Positions 22,931 through 33,463 of a stretch of 64,000 bases of DNA are shown piece by piece. Under the pieces are notes generated by a model, which ran no database searches, was not told where the DNA came from, and saw only the letters and a list, made by a program, of their open reading frames with translations. Location of the stretch: positions 7,378,001-7,442,000 of the forward strand of contig NC_079889.1 of the NCBI RefSeq assembly GCF_029227915.1, in the 5' to 3' direction. The translations under genes and the position numbers were made by a program. The stretch is from Hydractinia symbiolongicarpus. Its lineage: Eukaryota > Cnidaria > Hydrozoa > Anthoathecata > Hydractiniidae. Position 1 is the first letter of the stretch. Each line of letters starts with the position of its first letter.

Positions 22931-25900
22931 TTAAACAATGTTCATTTTCTTTTTTTTCGCTTCCGCTTGTCGTGCTATTTTTCCTCTTTCATTGTTAATT
23001 TTATTTCGAACAGTTCCAACAGTAATTCCTTCCTCGTTGGCGAATTTTTTCAGATCATCAGAGCCTACACATACACAAATATTAGATATTCAAAAACATG
23101 TTTTCATAATTAGTGCAAAACATACATGTCATACATACAAGGCCATCCATTTTTTTTATTTTTTATATGTCTTGCAAATTTTTTGTATAGTTTATCCTCT
23201 TGCTCTGACGACCATTGAATGTATTTTCTTTCTTGTTGACCTGTAAAAGAAAACATTACAAGATTAATTTATACACGAAAAGGGCATACAAATTTCAATG
23301 ATTTCATTCTTATTTCGTCCTCCAATAGAAGAGAAGAAATTGTCGCGGAAGCAATTTTTGCGGATGGATGCTTTCAAAAATTGTATGAAATATGCGAAAT
23401 AAAAAAGTTACGAATAGTCTCATTTAGTTGCAATTGAAAATCTTTAATCAGATTGTTGGAATCTCAACTTTGCGGATGTCCGCCCTTGTCTGGTAATTTG
23501 TGGAATTTTGGTTTGTGAAAACAAATTCGCAAACATTAATTCCGCCATCTTTATTATCATTTTCATTTCTTTATTTCAGTATTTCTTTAATGAATTTTTT
23601 TCCATATTTTAAAAAGGTTAATTATCTATATTATAATACCCGTTTACGTCTGTCTGTCTGTCTGTCACGCAAAATGGTAGCTTAGCTGCGCAATAGCGAG
23701 AAGCACGCAATGCGGTATAAAAAGGACGGGCGAACCCGTGGATTTTCCACGGGCTAACGACGAATAGCGAATTAATAATTATTAAGTATTATAGGGATTA
23801 AGATAATCTATTTCTTTTTATTAGTTTCTGTATATTTTCGGACTCCAATTTCAAGAATATGGAAATAAATATTGTGAAAACGGATACGATGATTTCGGAT
23901 CTAAGCTGTCTGCGAGTTGTATCAAATAAACTTTCGTGTTCAAGTACAATAATTTCATTTATTTGACGCAAAATATTCCACTTTAGCAATATTTTCATTT
24001 TCGGCAATTACGCAGCAATTTTTAAGATATTATTCTTTTTAGCTGTTGTTTATCACCGGTAAGTACAATCAACTAATTTTTGCAATTTCATATACTATAT
24101 ATAGACAGACCAAGAAATTAAAAAATATGGTACTTTTTGATTTTTCTTAGTAAGGAGTTATACAGTATTGTTGATTAACAAAACCTCACCAGTGCATTTT
24201 ACAGAATTCTCGAGTTCGCTATCTTCACTTGATTCAGACCATTCAGAAGGTTCATCATCGTTCACATTTGTAAAATGTTTGGATTCTTCAGATGTTTCTA
24301 AACCGTTAAAAACATTGTAACTTTATTGAAAAATCAGGAAAAAATTAGGGAAAATCAGAATATAAAGCATCACTTTGCAAACAACCAGTAACTTGTTTAT
24401 AAAGAAGTTAAATGCTGACAAAAAACAAACAACACAGGATATCATTTTGAAAACACAAAATCATGGAAATCAAGACATACTTTGAGAAACGTTCTTTTCT
24501 TTTCTAAGTGCATACTTTCTCGTGGGTGCTAAAAGGAAAACGGCTTTCAGTCATTTTGCAATCAGGTATTGTAACAAAGTTAACTTACACAACAGAAATA
24601 CTAAAAAAATTGACTATTTATACTGTCCTTCCCTAGTAACAAATATTATGTGTGATGTTTTATGACGTCACTATAAATCTGAGATCGTGTTTTCGCTATT
24701 GACCATCTAAGTCGAATAGGTTGGTTTTTCACGTAAATTTTGTTTACATAGGGGCTTTTATTCGAAGCCCTGTTCTGAAAACAAACATTTTATTTGCAAC
24801 GTAAGGCTCTAATGATTCAAAAACGAAAATGTTTCCAATAATACATAATATTTTGTGAATAAAATCTTATTGTTACGCAATGAACTAACCGCAAGTTTTC
24901 TCTTTTTTAAATGTATCGTTTCGATGAGTTTGTCTTTTTTCTCCCACTTGTACACTTTTCTTCATTTTCTTTTTATTCGGTAATTTTACAGTGTTCGCTT
25001 TACTTGTGTCTTTTTCAGCATTTTCATCTACAAAATACATTTACAACGTAATTCAAGCCTGTATGTAGGTAATTACGAACAAGTTAGACCTGAATAGAAT
25101 GAAGAGTCAAAAGAACTTACTTTGGAAGAATTTCAAAATTAAATTTCTTGTTTGACTGCTCACAAGGAAAAGAAGTATGCCAATATGAACAGCCATAATT
25201 CTAAGTTTTACCTCTAAATTTTTTTTCATTTTCTTCAACTAAGTTAGGACCCTTTTTCTCGAAGTTATTGTCATTCTTTATACTTTGCGCTATAAGAAGA
25301 TATGCGTTTGTTTCACTTTTAAAAAATTGATACACAAGAATAGACTACAGAAAAACAGCTCACCATTATCAAGGACAGATAGATGTTTCCCAGTTGACAA
25401 TAGTTGTCGATGAGCAGCTGGTGCTTGGTATATCGTTTTGTTAATTCTCTCACTGTGCCCAAAATGATCATAGGCCAAACTCATATCGGACTCTGATAGA
25501 CCTAAACCAGCAATTAAGGTACTAAGGCGATGTCGGTTACTTGTACCACTAATTCTTTCTCTGTTGGCAATTGGAAGTTTTGCACAAACATTATCTAAGC
25601 TATGCCATCCAGAGCAATGATTATCAGAACCTTGGGTACTGGGAAATATGTATGAGTTTTCTTCAAGGACACCAGCATCTTTCCTTACTTGCTCGTTAGC
25701 CAACAACTTCATTGCAGCAACAGTATCTTTAGGAATAAAAACAGGAACTAAATGGTTGACTCCTTTTCCCGATTGAAATGTGATCTTTGTCCCACTGCTT
25801 AAGTTAGTTTCTTTTGCAATATCCTGTATCCGCTGTTTGTCTAACCATTCATCCTTTTCAGCTTCAATCCACTGCGTAACGGTTAGACGCGATGGTTCTC

Positions 25901-28900
25901 CACCTCTTCGGCCATTATACAGCACAAGACGAGTGCAAGCACAATCACGTAGTTCAACAAACGTATGTCTGTCCATGATGATAAATGGATCTGATGATAA
26001 GTGGCGTATCCTTTCAATCACATAATCTCGAATTAGTTGGACATCGCCTTCGTTTGGAAGTTGTGCAGGTTTTTTAGTTTTTACATTCCTTCTCATGTTT
26101 AAATCATACGTTGCGTCAGCGAATATTTCATCTTTGCGTAATTTCAGCAATACCAAAAAGTTTTTAATTTTTTCTGCATCAACATCATTATTTTTACCAA
26201 GGTAATAACCAATTAGTTTTTCGGCGGCGTCTTTCAACACGTAGTACAAGGCTGCCTTAAGTCCTGACTTTTGAACTTCCAAATCAGAATGAGTGTAGGA
26301 TTCAATAGAATATTTCAGCACCTCAAAATTTTCCCTCAGAAACATGTCACCAGCATTGTTTTTGTCATTACAACAATCTCTTGGTACTTCCAACACCCTA
26401 TCTTTAAATCTGGAATAAACATGTGCCAGACGACGCATGTCGCTTCGAACAGACCGTTCAACTTCCATCTTTTTGTTTAGTCTTCTTTTTATTTTGCCAT
26501 AGAGGCGATGACCAACCATCAAAATAACGGGATCCGATTTGGCAAGAGTACCAACGGCATCGTCTCTGATGATGTTCAAAATTCTCTGCTTAAATTGATC
26601 ATCCGATAGCTTCCATGACTCATCACTAGTACAATCCAGAGCAATTGTAACAGGAAATTGACAGGAGTTCTTTGAGCAGTCTGCCTTGTGCCTAGCTTTA
26701 AAGGTTTTGGCATAAAATCCTTTGCAGGTGGTGCACATAACAAGTGGGTCATCTGAATCGTTTTGCTTTTCACGCAACAAATTTCTACCGCCCTCCTCAA
26801 TTTCTTTAACATTATGATTATATATGCCAATTTTTCGAAAGTTAGCGAAGGCTCTCAGTCTTTCTTTTCGAGGCATGTTCAAAGCATCCTTTACATCTGG
26901 ATGATGCTTATGACATAAAGTGATGTGTCTATTTAATTTCGAATGCTTGATCTTTTTATCGCAAACAAAACAGGGTCTCAATGGTCTTGAGTTTATCTAC
27001 GAATAAACATCACGCCTAAGCTACTTAACCGTTTATTCTTACAAAATGTTTAGCATCAGATTTATCAGATTTGTCGGAGACAAAGGGGTTCAAATAAGCA
27101 ATTTAGGAAAGAAGCCAATATTACAAAAAGAAGCTCTTGAGCATCAGTTATTCTTGTTTCAGCAAAGAGTCTGGATTCAACTTTTAAATGCAGTGACTTA
27201 ACGGCGTCAACGAAACACACAAAAAATAAAATTACCTGTTTGGCTTCTTTTTCCTCAGATTTTCCCACTTTCTAGTAAAAAAAGCAAAAGGTTATAAAAG
27301 TTAATATATCAAGTGCAAAACATAAGAATACATTTTTAGCATCCAGTGAAGTTATGGATTATCTTGTCAAGATCTTTTAAAATAAACAAAAAATAAACAC
27401 TACCTCGTTGGCGCTTTTCTTTACAGATGTTTCTTTCTTCTAATAAAGATACAAATCAGGCTATAGGAAAGATGTCAATCGCAACATTATGTACATACAT
27501 TATGTTCAATTCTTATTTGATTCGATTGCTACGGCATGTCATATCCTTCCAATGTCAAATGAAACGCCGCCTTTAGTTCGTTTGATGTAAATTCTAGGCC
27601 TTATTATAATATATAAAATAGAGTCGCTTTTTATAACTAGAACAAACTAATAGTTACACAACATCGGGTATTTTAGAAGGCTAAAGAGGTACATACTTAA
27701 AAATATGATTAATACTTTCGACATAAAATACCAATAAACCCTATAATTAGAAGGAACCTAACTTTAACTTTGGATTTTAAAGATTGCGTAAAAAAAGTCA
27801 GGGATTAAGAAAGAGAAATGACACTATGCGTAAAAAAATGATAACGTCAAAGATTGTAGTTATGCAAACCGAACATTCTCCTTATAGGACCACGGAACAT
27901 TACCTCTATAGCAATACTGTTCTCCACTTTTCCTTCCTCGTCTGTATCAATGATTTCCATATCGTCTTCAACATTTAATCCGGAATCATTTTTCACAGAA
28001 ATCTGAAAGAATCGGCATTAAACAATTTATTTTAGTAGGGTAATTTTATAGCATAACGTGTTATTTACCATAAATCTTCTTTAAATACTTATGATCAATT
28101 AAGATAAAAACCTTTTGATTTTTACGTATCCATTTACACTTTCCTCGTTTGCATAACAAAGTATTGTATGGAATTTCGGAATATCATACACTAAGCTGCT
28201 ATCAAGTTACCTCACATATGGATGGACTGTCCGTAGTAAAATCAACCTCAAGATTGTCTAAAAAAATTAAACCTATTTGAAACCAAAATAACAAAGGACA
28301 CTTTTTAGCCAATGGACCAATTAAAATAAATACTTAAAACAGACACAGTATGGCTTTTTTAAAACAGATAAAAACAGTTTATAAAATGGGACTTGATAAA
28401 GGTGAGCGGGTTAGTATTTACGAATAAAAGCGAGCAGGTTATGAGTTCTAAGTTACAACAACAGAGTCCTTTTTGGAAATCCAGTTATATATCATATGAG
28501 AACATGCTTTATTCAGAAGGATTTTTTGAAGGCCCAGAATTCGAATAACAACTTAAAATCATTGCACTAAATGCAAAAAGAATCAGTCACATTGGAGCTT
28601 AATAGAAAATTAATTTAATGTAGATGGCAGCTTTACCTTTATCAATACTTGTTTGCACACCTGAAGCCTATGAACAAGACAAATGTGACTTTTACTTTTA
28701 AGTTAAATTAAATTAAAGAAGGGAAGAGAATAAATTTAGTTAGCAGAATTTTTTCATGGCATACAATTAATATTTATGCTATCTTTATACTTCCTAGATT
28801 ATGGCAAACAAGCGTCTAGAGACTTTCAATTTAAAAACGAACACGCGAGATTATAAACTTAGAGAATTGACCACTGAATTATAAAATAGCAGTTGTTTGG

Positions 28901-29739
28901 TATCTTTGACGGCAATAAACAAATCACTCAATCTATTTATGGCGTTATGATTTATAATGAAAAATGTTACACCATGAAAATTTTACAGCGTTCATTTTCA
29001 CAATTTTAATGAATTAAAATTGTGGAAGTTGTTTTGAAGTTCCTATCATACCTTATACTGAACTGATAGTTTTCTAGTCTGTATCGGAGTTGAAACTGTG
29101 ACCTAAGAGCATTTAAATTTATATAATTGATAGTAATTTTAAATGCAATTATGTCTAGGAAGCATGACATTCAACAAAGTATGTATTACAAAAGCCTATA
29201 CCAGTCCGATTTCCTCATATGGACAAAGGTTTAGGTTTAATTTCTTGAATACGCAAAATTATAAATTACTTACAGACGAAATATGATTCAAAGTATCCAA
29301 CTCTGAAATATCTTCTGCCTCTTCAGAATCTTCAACCATGGACTAAAAGGAGAACAAACATTTTTATTGTTATCAGCAATTATGCTAACACAAACAAATT
29401 ATGATTTAAATTAATTTAACATTAGTGCCGTAATTTCTGTTATGTAAACCGTCAATGTAATCATAGAAATATATATGACCACAACAATAATAAAGCAAAA
29501 CTAAAAAGTCCATGAATAGTGCACCAAACTCAAATAGGCTTACCATAAAGGGAAGTAAATTTATTAACCTAGTAAATAAAGACGTAAAGAATTTAAATAA
29601 TATTAAACTTTATAACACCAAGACTCTCCATTGCCAGCACTGTGACATTAAGAAAAAAGAAACAAAAATTATACATGTTGCCACTTGATTTTAGTCCCTC
29701 ATCTTCACTGTCTGAAAAATCTGGCACCATATTTTCCAT
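22931..29739 (-). CDS. Tyrosine recombinase (Crypton-like) with C-terminal SANT domain
   Basis: My 13-exon model has exons at 29685-29739, 28637-28660, 28211-28257, 27904-28002, 27404-27439, 27236-27271, 25364-26996, 25212-25289, 24890-25027, 24481-24528, 24190-24297, 23139-23240 and 22931-23064. These total 2538 nt, divisible by three, with matching phases (845 aa). The N-terminus is acidic. The large exon opens with CxxC...H...H zinc-finger pairs and carries the tyrosine-recombinase catalytic set: R in NGRRGGEPSRL, HRLST after SNR, and GHSERINKTIY holding the H and nucleophile Y. The penultimate exon (YIQWSSEQEDKLYKKF) is Myb/SANT-like. The first exon is least certain (weak donor), and an extra acidic exon at 29274-29342 does not fit the phase. 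The family is typically a transposon recombinase or its domesticated descendant. Confidence 0.7.
23622..23756. mobile_element. Short Helitron-like unit with terminal hairpin
   Basis: It begins TATCTATATTATAATACCCG, has CTGTCTGTCTGTC, and ends with the hairpin CCCGTGG-ATTTT-CCACGGG followed by CTAACGACGAATAG. It lies in an intron of the recombinase gene. The same start, CTGTCTGT and CCCGTGG words recur at 14990-15030, 17790-17825 and 19760-19830. Hairpin near one end and no inverted ends fit a non-autonomous rolling-circle element. Confidence 0.5.
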
Positions 29740-29948
29740 CTTAAAAATAAAGAATGTTAAATTTAACAAGAACTAGTTTAAGATTTGGCACACTCAATTT
29801 ACAACATTTTTTAAAAAAGTTTGTCTTATTCCTATGCTAGAACAGATTGTGTGCTATGTTTCATAAAGCTTGTATTTCTTAGCAGCCACTCTGAAAACGA
29901 GTCTTAGAAGCTTTGAATCAAAAATAACAATTTTAAAAGAACCAGGTA

Positions 29949-30180
29949 CCTTAAGGGAACTTATTTTGGCGGGAACTAATTTTGGCGGACGAAGGAAATC
30001 TAAAAAAAATTTAATTTTGGCGGGAACTAATTTTGGCGGATCAACGAAATTTTTAATTTTGGCGGGAACTTATTTTGGCGGGTGGCGGTTTTTTTTAATT
30101 TTGGCGGGAACTTATTTTGGCGGGTCAGCGGATTTTTTAATTTTGGCGGGAACTAATTTTGGCGAGTGAAGGATTTTTTC
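29949..30180. repeat. Left subterminal array of the pogo-HIRAN element
   Basis: Five units of TTTTGGCGGGAACT(A/T)A TTTTGGCGG separated by 10-20 bp AT-rich spacers. The first unit is the terminal inverted repeat itself. The array is a likely transposase or HIRAN-protein binding region. Confidence 0.8.
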
Positions 30181-30262
30181 AAATTTCAACGAAAATTTTC
30201 TTTGGTAAAGATGTAGAAATAAGCATTACAAAGCAAAGAATTTTAAAACAAATACTAAAAAT

Positions 30263-32103
30263 CTACTCTTCTTCATCGTCTATGATAATGTCAAATGCAT
30301 TCCGACTAAAGTCTATGTCATCCTCGTCACGCGTGTACTCCTCTTCTTTGTCATCGTCATTTTCGACTCGCACGTTGATGAAGCTATCCTTTAATAAATC
30401 TGGCGCATTGATTATGTCGGTTATGGGCTGAGTAATTACACTATTGCTTTCTGGCAGCGGTGATAGATCTTGAAAAGGGTCAAGGGATTCAAGTGAAGTG
30501 GATCCCATGCGAACTGCGTCGTAAATTCCAGATGCTTTCCACCCATTCAAAACGACTTCACGGCCATCTGCCGAAGTGATATGGTTATAAAACTGGAGGA
30601 GCCAACTTGCATGAAGAGGCTTGATGGTGGTCAGCTTTAATTGAATATTTATATCTTCGATCTTTTTGTTAAGGGATAGCTCTTTCTCGATCTGTTTTGA
30701 ATACCATTCAGTGAACAAATTTCTCATGAATTGCTTGCAATGATTATTCACAGTAAGATCCAAGGGCTGGAATATATGTGTCATGTTACTTGGAACCAAA
30801 ACCAGGAAGATGTTGTTCTTCTTCAGCAATTCGGTAACTTCCTCAGTAATTTGTCCTCGAAAGACATCGAATATTAGAAGAGCAGCTTGCTTTGGGTTAT
30901 TTAACTTCTTCCTCTGGTCTTCAACGTGCTTTAGAACGATCTCTTTGATGACTTTGATGGATTCTTGTGTATTGCTGTAGTGTTTGGGATTAACGCTTAG
31001 TGAGAACGATTCGGGGAATTCAAACTTTGGGAGGCTTTGATTTGTTTTCCCCCCATATATCAGTTGCATTGGCAGAAAAGAACCATCAAGCGTAATAATA
31101 AAGGTACCAGTAAGGCATCTTTTGTCGGAAGATCCAACGATAGGGACGGACGATGAACCCTTTTTCGCCATGGTGTGATTCATTCTTGGAACAAACTTAA
31201 GAGGTGTCTGGTCCAGATTCATAACAAGTTGGTGAGGGATGCTGTGTTGTTCGATGGTCGAAACAATATCGTGAAGAAATAGTAATTCGCACTCCTTTTT
31301 GGCTCCTTCAGTGATTTCAACTTTGGAGGTCGTTTTCATTCTTTTCTTGAAACCCATTCTCTTGAAGAGGCTTTTTGCCCAACTGTTATCAATTTTAATA
31401 TGCCCCAACTCAAATTGAGGGTTTCGTGATATTAGAGCTTTCGCTGCAGCGGTTGCAACTGTTCTTGAAACAACACCTCCTCGATTTCTCAGTGCAATTA
31501 AAAATCTTTGTACCATCTCATCTAGACTGCCAAGGAACAGAGGTCTACCGCGTTTCAAAGGAACAAATTTGGTTACCACGCTACGTTTTTCTCGGGTTGA
31601 ATCTTTCAGCTCTTTTTTGTAAAGATTGCCAAATCTTCGAGCTGTACTCTCACTTAACGGCCTGTCTTTGGTTTGAAACTTTGTGATTGCAGCCGCACCA
31701 CCATGAATCGCAACATATTTTCCGATATCAAATCTTTCTTTTTCTGACCAACGGTTGTATGATTTTTTGCCACTGGATTTAACATTTTCAGTCGCGTCTG
31801 TAACAGCTTCGTAGTCTAACGAACCAAGGGATGATTCTTGCTGGAAGTCAGTTGGTTGTGGGCCTAAAATGAATAAAACGAACCACTATGTAATTGCGAA
31901 TTTTGACCAAAAATTAAAAATTTTCAAACAAAGAAAGAAACTTCTTCGCAGGTAGGTATAACAAAAAAAAACATCAAAGAGAAATACTTACTTTGTTCCC
32001 TAGAACTGTTTGAAGGTGTTTCGTCTGAAGTTTTTTCCTTTTCAGCGGCCCTTTGTTGAGCTTCTTTCTCTTGTAATTTAGCTAACTTCCTGATGTAAGA
32101 CAT
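30263..32103 (-). CDS. pogo-like DDE transposase, two exons, 570 aa
   Basis: Exon 1 is 31992-32103 (ATG at 32103, donor GTAAGT) and exon 2 is 30263-31863 (acceptor TAG). Joined they are 1713 nt, an uninterrupted frame of 570 aa. The N-terminus is coiled (KLAKLQEKEAQQR). A psq-type helix-turn-helix follows (YNRWSEKERFDIGKYVAIHG), then a CENP-B-like DNA-binding stretch after KRGRP, then the DDE domain: NLDQTPLKFVP (first D), LLIFDVFRGQITEEV (second D), and VPSNMTHIFQPLDLTVN (third D). The tail is very acidic. It would cut and paste the element at TA sites by binding the inverted ends. Shares a 355-bp bidirectional upstream region with the HIRAN gene. Confidence 0.85.
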
Positions 32104-32199
32104 TTTGAAAGCCGGGAGATAAAAAAGGAAACGTAAGTTATCTGTATCCTGTATATTTACTCGAACATAAACATTCCATTCACTTGGCCTATATTTACA

Positions 32200-32395
32200 C
32201 TAAAAATCGAACAAAAACATTCTTTTTTTCTTGGCTAAGGCCCGTTTAGACTACCCAATCGAACAAAAACATTCTTTTTTTCTTCGCTAAGGCCCGTTTA
32301 GACTAACCAATCGAACAAAAACATTCTATTTAATTGGGAAAGTTCGGTCTACACTGACAAATAGAACAAAAACGTTCTATTTTCATGCTAGGCAA
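32200..32395. promoter_or_regulatory. Repeats in the divergent promoter region
   Basis: Four repeats of a unit starting AATCGAACAAAAACATTCT lie between the two divergent genes of the pogo-HIRAN element. The first two copies include GCTAAGGCCCGTTTAGACTA and the last two are shorter (TCGGTCTACACTGACAAATAG variant). Their position between two start codons makes them candidates for shared control elements or an internal binding site; this is inference from position only. Confidence 0.45.
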
Positions 32396-32458
32396 TTAAA
32401 AAATCGATCGATTGACATTTTTGTTTTTCATCAGAGCTAGAAAAGAAAAGACGTCCAT

Positions 32459-33109
32459 ATGGCTTACAACAAGACGTTCGAGTTTACAGCTGCTGTCAGA
32501 GGATTCCATTATTATAAAACTTATTGGAAACCTGAGGAAAATCAATCACTGGACTGCTTTCATGAGAACAACAATGTTTTCGATAGATTTGCAATCAAAG
32601 TTTGTGAATTCGGAAATGACAAACCAGTTGGCCATTTACCCAAAGAAATCTCAAGGGTTACAAAATTTCTTCTGGACAGAGGAGCGTCTATGAAATCCAC
32701 GTTGACAAGTGTACACTATCGAAGATCACCTCTCGTTCAAGGAGGCTTGGAGATCCCCTGTAAAATAACTGTTACTTTACCAGGGACAGTAAACAATCTT
32801 TTGGTTCTTGCAAGATACCAACAACTTGTAGAAGCCTTGTATACAGAGCCGAAAGAGGAATTGATTCTTGGTTCGTTCTTACATATTGCAGTTATTTTAG
32901 ATGTCGTGGTTCCAACCGAAGAGAGACCAAAGCGTAAAAAAAATACAGCCAAAAGCCAAAGCAAAGAGACGAAAAAGCAAAAAGATATTCGAAACTTTTT
33001 TGGAAACACCTCAGCTGCACCAGCCCCAAAAAGGCAAAAAGTTAACAACAAACCTAAAAAGTCGTCACCATCGTCAAGCAAGGACTTAGAAATCATAAAT
33101 ATTGATTAA
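32459..33109 (+). CDS. HIRAN-domain protein, 216 aa
   Basis: A single-exon open frame. Residues 1-115 form a HIRAN domain: AAVRGFHYYKTYW at the start, then ENNNVFDRFAIKV, KPVGHLPKEISRVTKFLLDRG. HIRAN domains in HLTF-type enzymes bind free 3' DNA ends; here the domain stands without a helicase. The C-terminal 70 residues are lysine-rich with KKQKDIRNFFG (a possible PCNA-binding-like QxxIxxFF box, inferred) and nuclear-localisation-like clusters. As the second gene of the transposon it could bind transposon ends or repair intermediates. Function not shown by sequence alone. Confidence 0.75.
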   Translation: MAYNKTFEFTAAVRGFHYYKTYWKPEENQSLDCFHENNNVFDRFAIKVCEFGNDKPVGHLPKEISRVTKFLLDRGASMKSTLTSVHYRRSPLVQGGLEIPCKITVTLPGTVNNLLVLARYQQLVEALYTEPKEELILGSFLHIAVILDVVVPTEERPKRKKNTAKSQSKETKKQKDIRNFFGNTSAAPAPKRQKVNNKPKKSSPSSSKDLEIINID

Positions 33110-33217
33110 AAATTATCTTGTATTAGAGGTTTATTATGACATAATATTTCTAGCGCAAAGGTATATTTCTAAAAGATATAAAAAATTGAAAAAAAGTTGA
33201 TTTTTGTCGATTTTTTA

Positions 33218-33425
33218 AGGGGAACTTATTTTGGCGGATCAACGAAATTTTTAATTTTGGCGGGAACTTATTTTGGCGGGTGGCGATTTTTTTTAATTTT
33301 GGCGGGAACTAATTTTGGCGGGTGAGTAAAATATTTAATTTTGGCGGGAACTAATTTTGGCGGATTTTGCCCCAATCCGCCAAATCCGCCAAAATTAGTT
33401 CCCGCCAAAATAAGTTCCCTTAAGG
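33218..33425. repeat. Right subterminal array of the pogo-HIRAN element
   Basis: Four GGCGGGAACT(A/T)ATTTTGGCGG-type units run in the same orientation as those of the left end. A final inverted unit (CCGCCAAAATTAGTTCCCGC) forms the terminal inverted repeat. Only the outermost 40 bp is inverted relative to the left end; the rest of the array is in direct orientation. Confidence 0.8.
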
Positions 33426-33463
33426 TATGTAAAGATTCAATTCTCTAATAAAAAAAATCATTT

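Larger units (their letters stand above)
29949..33425. mobile_element. pogo-like transposon with DDE transposase and HIRAN gene
   Basis: A 3477-bp element flanked by TA on both sides (29947-29948 and 33426-33427). Both tips read CCTTAAGGGAACTTATTTTG inward and continue as matched inverted repeats for about 40 bp. It holds two divergent genes, a DDE transposase on the minus strand (30263-32103) and a HIRAN protein on the plus strand (32459-33109), both with open frames. TA duplication plus DDE_1 transposase places it in the Tc1/mariner-pogo group. It lies between the SET gene and the recombinase gene, only 38 bp from the SET stop. Intact frames and matching ends suggest recent or current activity. 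Confidence 0.8.

Noticed and set aside
29870-30169. Plus-strand 99-aa ORF with repeated LILAGTNFGG
   Set aside because: It is the translation of the GGCGGGAACT repeats at the left end of the pogo-HIRAN element, not a gene.
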